This document shows, in pieces, positions 1 to 8,903 of a DNA stretch of 57,840 nucleotides. Within the stretch, counting starts at the first letter, position 1, and the number at the start of each line of letters is the position of its first letter. The translations under genes and the position numbers were made by a program. Origin of the DNA: an uncultured Alphaproteobacteria bacterium (GTDB lineage: Bacteria; Pseudomonadota; Alphaproteobacteria; CAAGCB01; CAG-977). The notes beneath the pieces were generated by a model. It had not been told where the DNA came from. It did no database searches and saw only the letters and a list, made by a program, of their open reading frames with translations. The stretch lies in contig CALXOZ010000002.1 of assembly GCA_944390195.1 (NCBI GenBank), forward strand, positions 78,380-136,219, given 5' to 3'.

Positions 1-389
1 GGATGAAAGAACGTTTCTTTTTCTTTATTAATGGGATGAAAGGCATAATCAAACCGGCTTTTTAACAATTGCAATGTTGTCGCATTAGCATAAACAGGTA
101 TTTCTTTTTGCATGGCACGGTTTATTTCTCTTAAATCATCTATGCCATGAGTATGATCGGCGTGTTCATGTGTATATAAAACAGCGTCCAGATGTTTTAT
201 TTTTGCATTTAAGAGTTGTTCTCTTAGATCCGGTCCCGTGTCAAATAAAAGAGTGATATTATTTTCTTTTAATAATAATGAAGTTCTCAATCGTTTATTT
301 TTAGGATTATTCGGATCACACTTTCCCCATCCTCTGCTGATCATGGGAACACCGCCTGCGGCACCACAGCCCAAAATTCTAATCTTCAT
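1..389 (-). CDS. MBL-fold metallohydrolase, PhnP/beta-lactamase-like (3' end outside window)
   Basis: The minus-strand reading frame starts at the ATG at 389-387 and runs off the left edge of the window, so only about 129 residues are visible. The start reads MKIRILGCGAAGGVPMISRG. The segment THEHADHTHGIDDLR is the HxHxDH zinc-binding motif of metallo-beta-lactamase-fold hydrolases and most resembles the PhnP-like branch (cyclic phosphodiesterases and relatives). FDTGPDLR just before it is also typical. The start lies 1 nt after the tatD stop, so it is the last visible gene of the tmk-holB-tatD operon; this neighbour pair is common in alphaproteobacteria. The fold call is firm. The substrate cannot be told from the sequence. 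Confidence 0.88.
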   Translation of the reverse strand, partial: MKIRILGCGAAGGVPMISRGWGKCDPNNPKNKRLRTSLLLKENNITLLFDTGPDLREQLLNAKIKHLDAVLYTHEHADHTHGIDDLREINRAMQKEIPVYANATTLQLLKSRFDYAFHPINKEKETFFH

Positions 390-390
390 T

Positions 391-1173
391 TCAGAACGCC
401 TTTGAAAATAAAGTGAAAAAGTTTTGAGTTGTTTGTTTTTTCATTTGATCTAACGTCATTTGTTTTAAACCGGCTAAAACTTCCGCTGTTTTGATGATGA
501 AAGACGGTTCGTTTGTTTTTCCCCTGTACGGTACGGGAGCTAAATATGGAGCATCCGTTTCCAATAACAACCGTTCGACAGGGATTGATTTGAAAATGTT
601 CCTCAGTTGATCAGCGGATTTAAATGTGATGATGCCTGAAGCCGAAATATAAAATCCTAACTCCAATCCTGCTTGTGCAAGCTTTTCTTGTGATGAAAAA
701 CAATGCAATACGCCACAAAGGTTCTTGTCAGCCTCTTGTTCGAGCAAAGCTATTGTATCATCTTCTGCTTCTCTTGAATGGATGATGACAGGTAATTTTG
801 TATATTTTGCCGCCTTCAAATGCAATTCAAATATTTTTCTTTGCCCTTCTCTGCTTTCATTCGTTCCGTAATGATAATCAAGCCCCGTTTCTCCGATTGC
901 GATTATTTTGGGATGTTTCGCCCACGAACATAATTTTTCAAATACAGTGTCGTCTTCAAGGTATTCGGAAGCATATTCCGGATGAATACCGGCACAAGCG
1001 AACACGTTATCGAATTGACGTGTTAAGCCGATTAATGCAGGGATTTCATCAAGTCTTGTAGATACTGTCAAAAAACGCATTACGTCAACGTTTTCCGCCC
1101 GTTTGATAATATCGCTTTGTTTTTCTTGGAAAGCTGGAAAGTTTAAATGACAATGGCTGTCAACAAAAAACAT
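391..1173 (-). CDS. tatD: TatD family metal-dependent DNase
   Basis: This 260-residue protein has the expected length for a TatD-family TIM-barrel hydrolase. Visible metal ligands are SHCHL near the N-terminus (residues 6-10), the Glu of GETGLDYH, the His of IHSREAEDDT, the His of LHCFS, and the Asp of LETDAPYLAP near the C-terminus. Family members are 3'-5' exonucleases or deoxyribonucleases linked to DNA repair and quality control. The ATG overlaps the holB stop by one base (TAATG), which implies translational coupling. The gene also abuts the metallohydrolase downstream. Assignment to the family is secure; the physiological substrate is not. Confidence 0.95.
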   Translation of the reverse strand: MFFVDSHCHLNFPAFQEKQSDIIKRAENVDVMRFLTVSTRLDEIPALIGLTRQFDNVFACAGIHPEYASEYLEDDTVFEKLCSWAKHPKIIAIGETGLDYHYGTNESREGQRKIFELHLKAAKYTKLPVIIHSREAEDDTIALLEQEADKNLCGVLHCFSSQEKLAQAGLELGFYISASGIITFKSADQLRNIFKSIPVERLLLETDAPYLAPVPYRGKTNEPSFIIKTAEVLAGLKQMTLDQMKKQTTQNFFTLFSKAF

Positions 1174-2306
1174 TAAATGATATTCCTTTGTAATTTAAAA
1201 AAGGCATTGATAAAGACTTGTTTTTGATCAAGGTCTTGATCTGAAAATGTCTTTTGAATTTCTTGTATACTTTCTATCAGGGTCAAAGGGGAATGGCAAT
1301 TTAAAATGCTTTCATGCAGTTTTTTTTCTCCATCAAAAAGTTCTTTTCTTTGATTTCCCCTTTCAGCATCAATACAAATTCCGGTCAGCCATTGGACGAG
1401 CAACTCCTGAGCTGTTTTCAGCATTTCTTTATCTTTTAGTTTTTCTTCTGTAAAATCGTATAGGCGTGTACTGGAAAAATCCGGAAATCCGTCAAGCAGC
1501 GAAATCATGTCAATGAAACGATCAATAAATCCGCTTTGATATAAATTGAGAGCCCGCCCAAGACTTCCTTGAGCCAATTCGATCAACATAAAACGTTCTT
1601 GATCAGATAGATCGGGTGTTTTTTGTTTTAATATGTTCTCCAAAAGATCGTTTTTCATCGGTTTTAAAATTAATTTCCGACATCGTGAACGAATTGTCGG
1701 CAATAACTTTCCGATGCTGTGACTGATTAAAACGATAATCGTTTTTGCAGGAGGTTCTTCTAAAGATTTCAGTAACGCATTGGCGGCATTAATATTCATA
1801 TCATCGGCGGCATCAACGATCATAATGCGCCAAGTTTGCGTTCCCGATGTCAAATGCAAAAAGTTTTTTGCATTTCGTATATCGTCCATTCTTATTTCAT
1901 TAAAACGTTTCCGTTTGTTTTCGACTTCTGGATCCAACCTTTTTCCAGCATTAATCAAAGCCTGCCGGCTTTTTAATTCCTCCTCTTTTAATCCGCATTC
2001 TATGACTTTCATCCCGGGATGTGTCTGTTGAGCGACCATTTGAAACACGGGATCTTTTTCATTGACAGACAAAGATGTCGGCAAGTCTTTCGTTTGTGTT
2101 AAAAAATCCTTCTTGTCACGGGATAGGATAAAGCGAGCCAAGCGATAAGCTAAAGTCGCTTTTCCGACCCCTTTCGGACCACAAAACAACCATCCTCCCG
2201 CCAATCGTCCTTTGAGCCACAGATCAAGTAACATTTGTTCTTCTGTTTTACAACCGAACAGTTCAGTTTGTTCTTGTGGAGATTTTATGACAAGATTATT
2301 CATCAA
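1173..2306 (-). CDS. holB: DNA polymerase III delta' subunit
   Basis: This 377-residue AAA+ clamp-loader subunit has a P-loop at GPKGVGKATLAY (about residues 43-54), the Walker B-like IVDAADDMN, the sensor segment NAANALLKSLEEPP, and ISHSIGKLLPTIRSRC, the SRC motif of delta' and gamma/tau proteins. The protein loads the beta clamp at the replication fork. It overlaps tmk by 4 nt upstream and tatD by 1 nt downstream, the classical tmk-holB-tatD order. The zinc-knuckle cysteines of gamma/tau are not seen, and the length excludes DnaX. Confidence 0.94.
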   Translation of the reverse strand: MMNNLVIKSPQEQTELFGCKTEEQMLLDLWLKGRLAGGWLFCGPKGVGKATLAYRLARFILSRDKKDFLTQTKDLPTSLSVNEKDPVFQMVAQQTHPGMKVIECGLKEEELKSRQALINAGKRLDPEVENKRKRFNEIRMDDIRNAKNFLHLTSGTQTWRIMIVDAADDMNINAANALLKSLEEPPAKTIIVLISHSIGKLLPTIRSRCRKLILKPMKNDLLENILKQKTPDLSDQERFMLIELAQGSLGRALNLYQSGFIDRFIDMISLLDGFPDFSSTRLYDFTEEKLKDKEMLKTAQELLVQWLTGICIDAERGNQRKELFDGEKKLHESILNCHSPLTLIESIQEIQKTFSDQDLDQKQVFINAFFKLQRNII

Positions 2307-2947
2307 AATTCTTTCAACAATCTTTCTTTAACAATGTTTATAATGTTGTCGTTGATCTGTTGAATTGTTCCGCAAGCATTTACAATGGCACAACGTTGAG
2401 GTTCTTTTTGTTGAATTTCCAGGAAAGCTTTTCTCAGGTTATGATGAAAATCCATACCCATTTTTTCATATCTGTTTACAGTATCATCGCGTTGTAAAGC
2501 CCTTTCGATACCGACTTCCACAGGCATATCCAGAATGATTGTCAAGTCTGGTTTGAATTTTCCGATCACAATATCATAAAGACGTTCTATTGTTTCCGCT
2601 CCAACAGCTTTATCCGCATAACCAAAACCTTGATAAGCCATAGAAGAATCTGCGAATCTGTCGGAAATGACGGTTTTCCCCTGTTTTAAGGCCGGCCATA
2701 TTGTTTTAACCAGATGATCCCGTCTTGCCGCGAACATTAACAAAGTTTCCGTCATAACATCCCAACGTTTTATATCGCCTGTTACGACCAGATTTCTGAT
2801 TTCCTCCGCCCCTTTTGATCCACCGGGTTCACGGGTCAGAAGGCAAGTTATTCCTTTTGTTTCAAAAAAATCAGCCAACAGTTTTGCTTGAGTCGATTTT
2901 CCGCTGCCTTCCCCGCCTTCAAGAGTAATAAAGAAGTTTTTTTTCAC
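2303..2947 (-). CDS. tmk: Thymidylate kinase
   Basis: This 214-residue P-loop kinase phosphorylates dTMP to dTDP. It shows LEGGEGSGKSTQ (Walker A, residues 8-19), LTREPGGS (the dTMP-binding REPGG), the DR motif in ISDRFADSSMAYQG, and a LID segment with RALQRDDTVNRYE. The reading frame begins with GTG at 2947-2945. No in-frame ATG gives a complete N-terminus, so GTG is taken as the start. It lies 6 nt after the dacC stop and overlaps holB by 4 nt, so it sits inside the operon. Confidence 0.95.
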   Translation of the reverse strand: MKKNFFITLEGGEGSGKSTQAKLLADFFETKGITCLLTREPGGSKGAEEIRNLVVTGDIKRWDVMTETLLMFAARRDHLVKTIWPALKQGKTVISDRFADSSMAYQGFGYADKAVGAETIERLYDIVIGKFKPDLTIILDMPVEVGIERALQRDDTVNRYEKMGMDFHHNLRKAFLEIQQKEPQRCAIVNACGTIQQINDNIINIVKERLLKEF

Positions 2948-2953
2948 GTTTAC

Positions 2954-4120
2954 TTATTCCTCTGTTTCCATGTTTTTGAACAGCACATATTTTATCAACT
3001 CTTTCAAACGCCCGAAGTATCCCAACCGTTTAACATCGTTTTTAGAAAACAAGTCTATGGATTTCGGTTCCTGATCAGGTATTCTCAGCGTTAAAGTCGC
3101 TATTTTTTCTCCTTTTTTGACCGGAGCATTTAACGGTGTTTCATAACGGATGTCAGCAGTAACTTTTTTTTGTTTCCCTTTTGGCAAAGTCAAGACGACA
3201 TCTTGAGCCGCAACAGCGGCAACGGTGTTTTTTTCTCCGAACCAGACGGGGATGTCGACGATATCTTTGTCTTTTTGTACAATTGTATAATTATCAAAAT
3301 CTCTAAATCCCCACAGGATCAATTTTTCAGCTTCTTCACTTCGTTCTTTCATGGAATTAAGACCGTTGATGACCATAATAAGACGTCGATCGCCTTTTTT
3401 AGCCGATCCGACCAATCCATAACCGGAAACCGAAGTGTGTCCTGTCTTAATGCCGTCTGCAAACTCTGGCATTAAAAAAAGCAACGGGTTTCTGTTTTCT
3501 TGTTTTATTCCGTTATATGTAAATTCTTTTTCTGAATAAATGGAGTAATATTGCGGAAACTGCCGGATGATCAAAGCTGATAAAGTTGCAAGATCTTTTG
3601 CAGACATATAATGGTCTTTATGAGGCCACCCCGTCGCATTGACCAAGTGAGTGTTTGTCAGTCCAAGTTCTTGAGCTTTTTCATTTGCCTGTTCTACGAA
3701 CTCTTTTTCAGAACCGGCAATATTTTCGGCCGCTGTGATGCAAGCGTCATTACCGGATTGAATGATAATTCCGCGTAACAAATCGCTTAATTTCACTTTA
3801 TCGCCAATATTCAGGAACATTGTTGAACTGCCGGTTTTCGCTCCTCCTTTTTTCCAAGCGTTTTCACTTACGGTAAACTTGTCATCCAAGCTTAAGGAGT
3901 TGTTTTCCAATCTTTCAAAGATCATATAAGCCGTCATTAATTTACTCATGGAAGCCGGCGGCATTTTTTCATCGGCGTTTTTTTCAAGCAGGATTGTTCC
4001 CGTATCGAAATCCATCAAAAGTGCGTTTTTCGCTTTTGTTTCCATGGCATGGACAGGAAACGCGGATGTTCCCAATATTAAAAGTGATAAAAAAGTAAAA
4101 GATTTATAATAATTTTTCAT
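2954..4120 (-). CDS. dacC: D-alanyl-D-alanine carboxypeptidase (PBP5/6 type)
   Basis: This 388-residue penicillin-binding protein carries the full serine-DD-peptidase signature: SMSK (SxxK, Ser57 and Lys60), SGN (122-124) and KTG (225-227). Residues 1-25 form a signal peptide ending in VHA. A C-terminal beta-rich domain (about 285-375) and a terminal amphipathic stretch match the membrane-docking architecture of PBP5/6. It trims the terminal D-Ala of peptidoglycan pentapeptides in the periplasm. It lies 30 nt after rlpA and 6 nt before tmk. The paralog name (dacA, dacC or dacF) is a guess. Confidence 0.93.
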   Translation of the reverse strand: MKNYYKSFTFLSLLILGTSAFPVHAMETKAKNALLMDFDTGTILLEKNADEKMPPASMSKLMTAYMIFERLENNSLSLDDKFTVSENAWKKGGAKTGSSTMFLNIGDKVKLSDLLRGIIIQSGNDACITAAENIAGSEKEFVEQANEKAQELGLTNTHLVNATGWPHKDHYMSAKDLATLSALIIRQFPQYYSIYSEKEFTYNGIKQENRNPLLFLMPEFADGIKTGHTSVSGYGLVGSAKKGDRRLIMVINGLNSMKERSEEAEKLILWGFRDFDNYTIVQKDKDIVDIPVWFGEKNTVAAVAAQDVVLTLPKGKQKKVTADIRYETPLNAPVKKGEKIATLTLRIPDQEPKSIDLFSKNDVKRLGYFGRLKELIKYVLFKNMETEE

Positions 4121-4150
4121 CTTATTTTCCTATAAGAATACAGCTTTGAT

Positions 4151-5326
4151 TTATTGTTCCCGTTCTTCGACCAATCTGGCGCCGGAAATGCCGCTGTTTG
4201 TAATATTATCCATAATTTCCAAAGCCTTTTTTGCATTTTCCGGTCCCACTCGAACCCGATAATACGTTTTTCCTTGAATAGTGATCGGCCAAATTGAAGA
4301 ATTACCGAACTTGGACACTTGATAATACATATTTTCTGCATTTTTTATGTCATTGAAAGCGCCGACTTGGACATAATAATCATCAGAATCAATGTTAAAA
4401 GCCGCCTGAGCGCTTTTTTTATTTTTAACTGCATCATGCTTTATTACTTGCGTCTTTTTTATGACAGGAGCCGGTTTTTGTTTTTCAACGACCAAAGGTG
4501 TCGGTACTGCAGGCATTTCAAAAACACTTTTTTGGGCTTGAGCTTTTGTCAAATCTTCATCCCAATCATTATAATCCGACCCTTTCATTTTTGCCGCAGA
4601 GGAAATCAGAGGCTGATCATTTTTGCGTTCTGAAGAAAAAGGGGAATGTATAGGATTTCCTGTGCTTGCCTGCCCCAAATTTTTAGGCGGAGTTAATTTT
4701 TGATTGACAGAGGTTTCATTTATTACGTTTTTTTGTGAAGATAACGTTGAAGATGTCTGTCTTTGATCTGGTTGAGTCTCTTTATTTGTTATTTTTTGTT
4801 GCTTATTATTTAAAGACAACATTTGTTCTTTTAATTTTTTGCTTTCTTCTGGCAGAATTTCAACTTTTACATGTGTTGTCCCCTGCTCTTTAAAGCCCAA
4901 TAACTGAGCGGCTCGCATGGAAACATCAATAATCCGGTTGTTAACAAAAGGCCCCCGATCGTTGACACGCAAAACCAAAGATTTGTTGTTTTGCAAGTTT
5001 GTTACACGAACAACGCTGGGCAAAGGAAGAGTTCTGTGAGCGGCGGTCAATCCGTGCATATCATAACGTTCTCCGTTTGCCGTTACACCGTTATGGAAAT
5101 CCGGTCCGTACCAAGAAGAAATTCCTATTTCCTTATAATTATAATCTTCTTTCGGATAATACCAAGTTCCTGCAACTTGATAGGGATTACCGATTTTATA
5201 ATAACCTTGGAAATCCGTACGTTCTGCTTTAGCTGAAGCAGATGAAGAAACTGCACCCGAATGATGGGAACACCCCATTAATGCCATACCGGTTGATAAA
5301 AGAAGAAATTTCATAAACGAATGCAT
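4151..5326 (-). CDS. rlpA: RlpA-like septal lipoprotein with SPOR domain
   Basis: The start is placed at the ATG at 5326-5324 because it follows an AAGGAAA ribosome-binding site and opens a lipoprotein signal (MALMGCSHHSG, lipobox Cys). The frame stays open further upstream but offers no better signal. The protein has 391 residues. A double-psi beta-barrel domain follows (SSWYGPDFHNGVTANGERYD ... VRVNDRGPFVNNRIIDVS). A long Gln/Ser/Lys-rich linker comes next, then a C-terminal SPOR domain (YYVQVGAFNDIKNAENMYYQ) that would bind denuded glycan at the septum. RlpA acts as a septal peptidoglycan lytic transglycosylase or cell-separation factor. It lies next to dacC and an MltB-like enzyme. Confidence 0.93.
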   Translation of the reverse strand: MHSFMKFLLLSTGMALMGCSHHSGAVSSSASAKAERTDFQGYYKIGNPYQVAGTWYYPKEDYNYKEIGISSWYGPDFHNGVTANGERYDMHGLTAAHRTLPLPSVVRVTNLQNNKSLVLRVNDRGPFVNNRIIDVSMRAAQLLGFKEQGTTHVKVEILPEESKKLKEQMLSLNNKQQKITNKETQPDQRQTSSTLSSQKNVINETSVNQKLTPPKNLGQASTGNPIHSPFSSERKNDQPLISSAAKMKGSDYNDWDEDLTKAQAQKSVFEMPAVPTPLVVEKQKPAPVIKKTQVIKHDAVKNKKSAQAAFNIDSDDYYVQVGAFNDIKNAENMYYQVSKFGNSSIWPITIQGKTYYRVRVGPENAKKALEIMDNITNSGISGARLVEEREQ

Positions 5327-5429
5327 CTTTATTTTCCTTTTGCTAGGGCGAAGGATAACGGGTAAGTGGATTTGAATCAAGCAAGGTAAAGTTGTTTTAA
5401 AGCTCCCGCATACACTTTTATCCTTTTAT

Positions 5430-6950
5430 TCACGGTGTTTCTTTTAATGATATGACTTCTTTATTATCATCTTTTTGTTTTTTTTTCTTAATATGACTTT
5501 GTTTTATAATCAGGTGTATATGCTTTTCTTCGAGATTTCTGGCGAACTGGATGCGCATTTTTTCCAACAAAGTTCGGTTGATGTTATTTTCAGAAATGCC
5601 ATAAGCTTCTTTGTACAGTTCGATCCCTTTCAAAGTGGAATCGCCTATTTTCCCGTCAATCGGACCAACGTAATAATTTCCTTTTGCCAAGATTTTTTGT
5701 AATTCGACGACTTCGTCGAATGTCAATTTGTTGCTTTTCACGCCGCCACTGACAGCCAAGCGCATAAAGTGCAACAAAGAAGCGTTTGCATAGCCGTCAG
5801 CAGGCAGGCCATACATGGTTTGAAATTTTCTTACAGCTTCTCTGCTGTTACGACCGAGAACGCCATCGATTTCATCATGATACAACCCCAATTTTGTTAA
5901 AAGTTCTTGGACTTCTTGAGCATTTTCCAACGTAAAGGTCGTGCCGGATTGGAAATATTTTTTTGAAAAGGGTGGCTTAGATGAAATCCTGTCCGCCAGA
6001 TGTCCGACGGCAATGGCGTAAAGAACAGACTTATTCCACTTCAGGATGACGCGGAAATTGGAATACATCAGGAAAGCCGGACCGTAAATTCCCGCCGGCA
6101 AAAATAATTCTGCTTTTGTGGCTAACGGCTCCGAGATAGATGAGGTATCTGCAAATGTAATCCCTTCTTTCAGCCATTCCAGCAAAGTTTTTTTCTTTTC
6201 AATCAAATTCCAGTCAAACTTTTTCGGTAAAAAGACCTCCCTCCCCCAACCGATGGCAGGATTCCATCCTTCCGCCGACAAATAATTTGCGGCTGAAGCC
6301 AAAGCATCAGGTAAGCTGTTCCACAAATCGACTTGTCCGTCTTGATCATAATCCACGCCGAAGTTTCTTAAAGTCGATGGCATAAATTGAAAATTTCCGA
6401 TGGCTCCCGCCCAAGATCCTTTCATTTTTTCCACAGGCAAGCCTTCTTGAATCAACTTTATGCCGTGCATGAGTTCAGATCTGAAAAAAGCCGGTCGCCT
6501 TGTATCATAAGCCAAGGTTGCAAGGACATTAATAGTTGGATAATTTCCCTTTAACGAACCGAAATTTGTTTCCATTCCCCAAAAAGCCATTAAATAGTTT
6601 GCGGGGACTTTATATTTTTTTTCTATTTCTTTTAATAAGGAGGAATGTTTTTTTAACAACCCTTGAGCTTTTTTTATCCGCAAGTTATTAATGGAATTAT
6701 CCATATAAGATTGGAAATCCTGACGGAACTCAGGCTGTTTACGATCGAAAGCGATAACTTTTGGTTCTAATTTCAACGATCGGAAGGCACGGTCTAAAGA
6801 CTGAGCGGAAACGCCATTATTAACAGCTTCTCTTCTGAATTCTTCGACCCATTCGTTAAAAGGCAAATCTATTTCGTTTCTTGCCGCCAACACGGGGCAA
6901 AAAGAAAAAACAGCATAACATACAAGACTGTACTTCAGCCAGCGATTCAT
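5430..6950 (-). CDS. MltB-like lytic murein transglycosylase with two peptidoglycan-binding domains
   Basis: This 506-residue exported protein has a signal peptide (residues 1-22, ending VLA). It carries the MltB/GH103-type core with FWGMETNFGSLKG, where Glu127 is the expected catalytic acid, and GAIGNFQFMPSTLRNFG. Two repeated units near 335-400 and 410-465 (VQELLTKLGLYHDEIDGVLGRNS..., VELQKILAKGNYYVGPIDGKIG) match PG_binding_1 domains. It cleaves glycan strands to 1,6-anhydro products in the periplasm. It lies 103 nt upstream of rlpA on the same strand and is probably co-regulated with it. Confidence 0.92.
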   Translation of the reverse strand: MNRWLKYSLVCYAVFSFCPVLAARNEIDLPFNEWVEEFRREAVNNGVSAQSLDRAFRSLKLEPKVIAFDRKQPEFRQDFQSYMDNSINNLRIKKAQGLLKKHSSLLKEIEKKYKVPANYLMAFWGMETNFGSLKGNYPTINVLATLAYDTRRPAFFRSELMHGIKLIQEGLPVEKMKGSWAGAIGNFQFMPSTLRNFGVDYDQDGQVDLWNSLPDALASAANYLSAEGWNPAIGWGREVFLPKKFDWNLIEKKKTLLEWLKEGITFADTSSISEPLATKAELFLPAGIYGPAFLMYSNFRVILKWNKSVLYAIAVGHLADRISSKPPFSKKYFQSGTTFTLENAQEVQELLTKLGLYHDEIDGVLGRNSREAVRKFQTMYGLPADGYANASLLHFMRLAVSGGVKSNKLTFDEVVELQKILAKGNYYVGPIDGKIGDSTLKGIELYKEAYGISENNINRTLLEKMRIQFARNLEEKHIHLIIKQSHIKKKKQKDDNKEVISLKETP

Positions 6951-7019
6951 TTAAATTGCCTTATAAAACCATAACTTTTAAGTTCTATGAAAAAGATGTT
7001 ATTTTTTCGTTAACCTTAA

Positions 7020-7052
7020 AAAAACGCCCTTATGTAAGATAAGAGCGTTTTT
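7020..7052 (-). terminator. Intrinsic terminator of the PH-like protein gene
   Basis: An inverted repeat pairs AAAACGC.CTTAT with ATAAG.GCGTTTT around a GTAAG loop and is followed on the minus strand by a T run. It lies between the stop of the 7067-7813 gene and the start of the MltB-like gene, so it separates these two units. Confidence 0.75.
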
Positions 7053-7066
7053 TCCCGATATAAAAA

Positions 7067-7813
7067 TTATCTTTGGATAAGCTCTTTTATTTTTTTATAT
7101 AAAATCAAAGACTTAACATATCCTTCCAAGCTTGATAGGATCAATTTGATTTCTTCCGTTTCTGTAAAAATTGTAAAACGACCGACCGTTTCACCCCGTG
7201 GGGGTAACAAGGAAAAGTTTATAATTTTTTCTACAGGAAAAGAGTAAACCATAAAATGATCGGAAGACTTAACAAAATAATATAATGTCTTAGAACTTAT
7301 TGCGATATGTGCATTGTCAGAGCCTCCGAATTTCATTGTTAAAATAACCTGTTCACCTTGGGAAACATCTTTCAACAAACAACTGACAATCGGAGAAACC
7401 TCTTCAATTAGATGTTCAGAGGCTTTAGTGTACAGTTCTTTCATTTGCTCATCTGAAATTTCTTCGCGTGAAGTAACAAAGCTATCTGTTTTTCCTGTAC
7501 TTATTTCGACAGCTTTATCTTTAACTTCATTGACTTTTTGACGAGCTTTTTCAGTCAATTCTTTTACGTCCAAGCTTTTTGCTTTTTCAGCCAGTTCTTT
7601 TACATCCAGACTTCTTGCTTTTTTTGCGAGGGAACCGAAAAAACCGCTCAGCTTTGTTCCGACATCGTTTGTTTTTGCTTCATGTGGTTCAGATGCCGCT
7701 TCCGATACGACAGATACCGGTTGTGCGTTTTCCTCACTGTCTTGTTGAGAGGGGATTGTTTCAGTTTCCGTCGTTTCTGAAACACCTACAGAAGATTGAT
7801 TTTCTTGTGTCAT
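7067..7813 (-). CDS. Unrecognised protein with a lysine-rich repeat and a PH-like C-terminal domain
   Basis: This 248-residue protein has a good GGAGAG ribosome-binding site. Residues 1-60 are Glu/Ser/Thr-rich and look disordered. Residues 65-105 contain two near-identical 11-residue units (KARSLDVKELA, KAKSLDVKELT) likely to form an amphipathic helix. The last 90 residues alternate short strands (VILTMKFGGSDNAHIAISSK, LYYFV, FMVYSFPVEKI, GRFTIFTET) and end in a helix, which resembles a bacterial PH-like domain. There is no signal peptide or TM segment. No function can be assigned. Confidence 0.7.
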   Translation of the reverse strand: MTQENQSSVGVSETTETETIPSQQDSEENAQPVSVVSEAASEPHEAKTNDVGTKLSGFFGSLAKKARSLDVKELAEKAKSLDVKELTEKARQKVNEVKDKAVEISTGKTDSFVTSREEISDEQMKELYTKASEHLIEEVSPIVSCLLKDVSQGEQVILTMKFGGSDNAHIAISSKTLYYFVKSSDHFMVYSFPVEKIINFSLLPPRGETVGRFTIFTETEEIKLILSSLEGYVKSLILYKKIKELIQR

Positions 7814-7931
7814 ATGATACTCTCCGTTTTAAATTATGATATTATGATGACATTTTTTCCCGTTGTCTTCAAGCAAGATTATAAATGATGAGACGATAAA
7901 ATATCCATTTTCATTTTCTCTAAAATAAGAC

Positions 7932-7960
7932 TTGATTTTTTATAAAAAATATCAGATTAT
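7932..7960 (+). promoter_or_regulatory. Candidate promoter of tRNA-Ser
   Basis: TTGATT (7932-7937) and GATTAT (7955-7960) are separated by 17 nt and lie 11 nt before the mature tRNA 5' end. The match to sigma-70 consensus is moderate, so this is an inference from spacing and position. Confidence 0.4.
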
Positions 7961-7971
7961 GCACAAATCAC

Positions 7972-8061
7972 GGATGGGTGGCAGAGCGGTTGAATGCACC
8001 GGTCTTGAAAACCGGCGACTCTTTACGGAGTTCGTGAGTTCGAATCTCACCCCATCCGCCA
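7972..8061 (+). tRNA. tRNA-Ser (anticodon UGA)
   Basis: A complete 90-nt class II tRNA. The acceptor GGATGGG (7972-7978) pairs with CCCATCC (8051-8057), followed by the discriminator G and an encoded CCA. The anticodon stem CCGGT/ACCGG encloses the loop CTTGAAA, giving anticodon TGA. A long variable arm (cgactctttacggagttcg) precedes the T arm with GTTCGAATC. The class II shape and the anticodon both specify serine. Confidence 0.97.
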
Positions 8062-8130
8062 AGTTTTATTTTTTTACTTCCCTCTTCTTTTTTTATTACT
8101 GTATTCAAGTAATGTCGGGACTAGAACACC

Positions 8131-8248
8131 TGTAATCGTCGAACAGGCTGACTTTCCCGTCCGGTTTTACATCAGTGCCCTTAAGACCAATGATCTCCCA
8201 ATTTTTTATTGTTCAAACGGACAATCCAAGCCGTTCGCTCTTGTTCTT
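8131..8248 (-). pseudogene. Decayed partial copy of the neighbouring C39/papain-like gene
   Basis: About 118 nt are closely similar to 8417-8520 within the adjacent intact gene. Minus-strand translation gives ERTAWIVRLNNKKLGDHWS, identical to residues 113-131 of that gene. A stop (TAA in place of GTC) and a one-base insertion follow, after which VKPDGKVSLFD resumes in another frame. Only this central fragment, which carries the catalytic-type His and Asp region, remains. It lies between the tRNA-Ser gene and the 3' end of the intact gene. It is most likely the remnant of a tandem duplication. Confidence 0.8.
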
Positions 8249-8253
8249 TAACA

Positions 8254-8856
8254 TCAAATGGCTGACACTTTAATAAGTATCTGTCCTTCTTTTAATAAGA
8301 AAGTTTTTCCTTTTACAGGTTTCGGCATTCCTGTTGGATTATCATCAGTTCTTTCAGAAACTTTTATATCAGGAACCCAAATTGTTTTTTTCCCATCAAA
8401 ACATGAACATCCGTAGCTGTCGAACAAACTGATTTTTCCGTCCGGTTTCACTTCAGTCCCGACAGACCAATGATCTCCCAATTTCTTATTGTTCAAACGG
8501 ACAATCCAAGCCGTTCGCTCTTGTTTTAAAAAATTTGAAATTTCAGATATGACGCTTTCCGTCGTTTTTTCCGTATTTTCATAAGGTACTGTAAAATTCA
8601 AGGATAATCCGAAAGTTTCTTTTACATAAAGATTCGCTTGATTTAAGAGATCCGTCATCAATCGACCGTTGGTTCCATGGTACAAGACTTCCTGAAATAC
8701 ATTTTTATTAATCAAAAAATCCATCAAGTATTGATAAAAAGAACACCCTTGTTCATAGGATAGCATTTTTTGATCCCGCACCGCCCAACGAAAAGCGTTG
8801 ATTGTCGCATAGACACCGCAAAAATAATCAATCGTTCCCTGATGATAAGCTTTCAT
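8254..8856 (-). CDS. Cysteine peptidase-like protein (C39/papain-like fold), role unknown
   Basis: This 200-residue protein lacks a signal peptide. The N-terminus reads HQGTIDYFCGVYATINA: a Gln (6) followed seven residues later by a Cys (13) at the start of a helix, the arrangement of papain and C39 oxyanion Gln and nucleophile. LGDHWSVG supplies His129 and SLFDSYG supplies Asp146, completing a Gln-Cys-His-Asp set in the correct order. These residues are seen directly; the peptidase assignment is inferred from their pattern. A decayed copy lies immediately downstream. The flanking nitroreductase-like gene is on the same strand, but no biosynthetic cluster is evident. Confidence 0.68.
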   Translation of the reverse strand: MKAYHQGTIDYFCGVYATINAFRWAVRDQKMLSYEQGCSFYQYLMDFLINKNVFQEVLYHGTNGRLMTDLLNQANLYVKETFGLSLNFTVPYENTEKTTESVISEISNFLKQERTAWIVRLNNKKLGDHWSVGTEVKPDGKISLFDSYGCSCFDGKKTIWVPDIKVSERTDDNPTGMPKPVKGKTFLLKEGQILIKVSAI

Positions 8857-8903
8857 TTTTCACATACCTTGAAACAGAAAAATCGTAAAACGATAAAAAT
8901 TTT

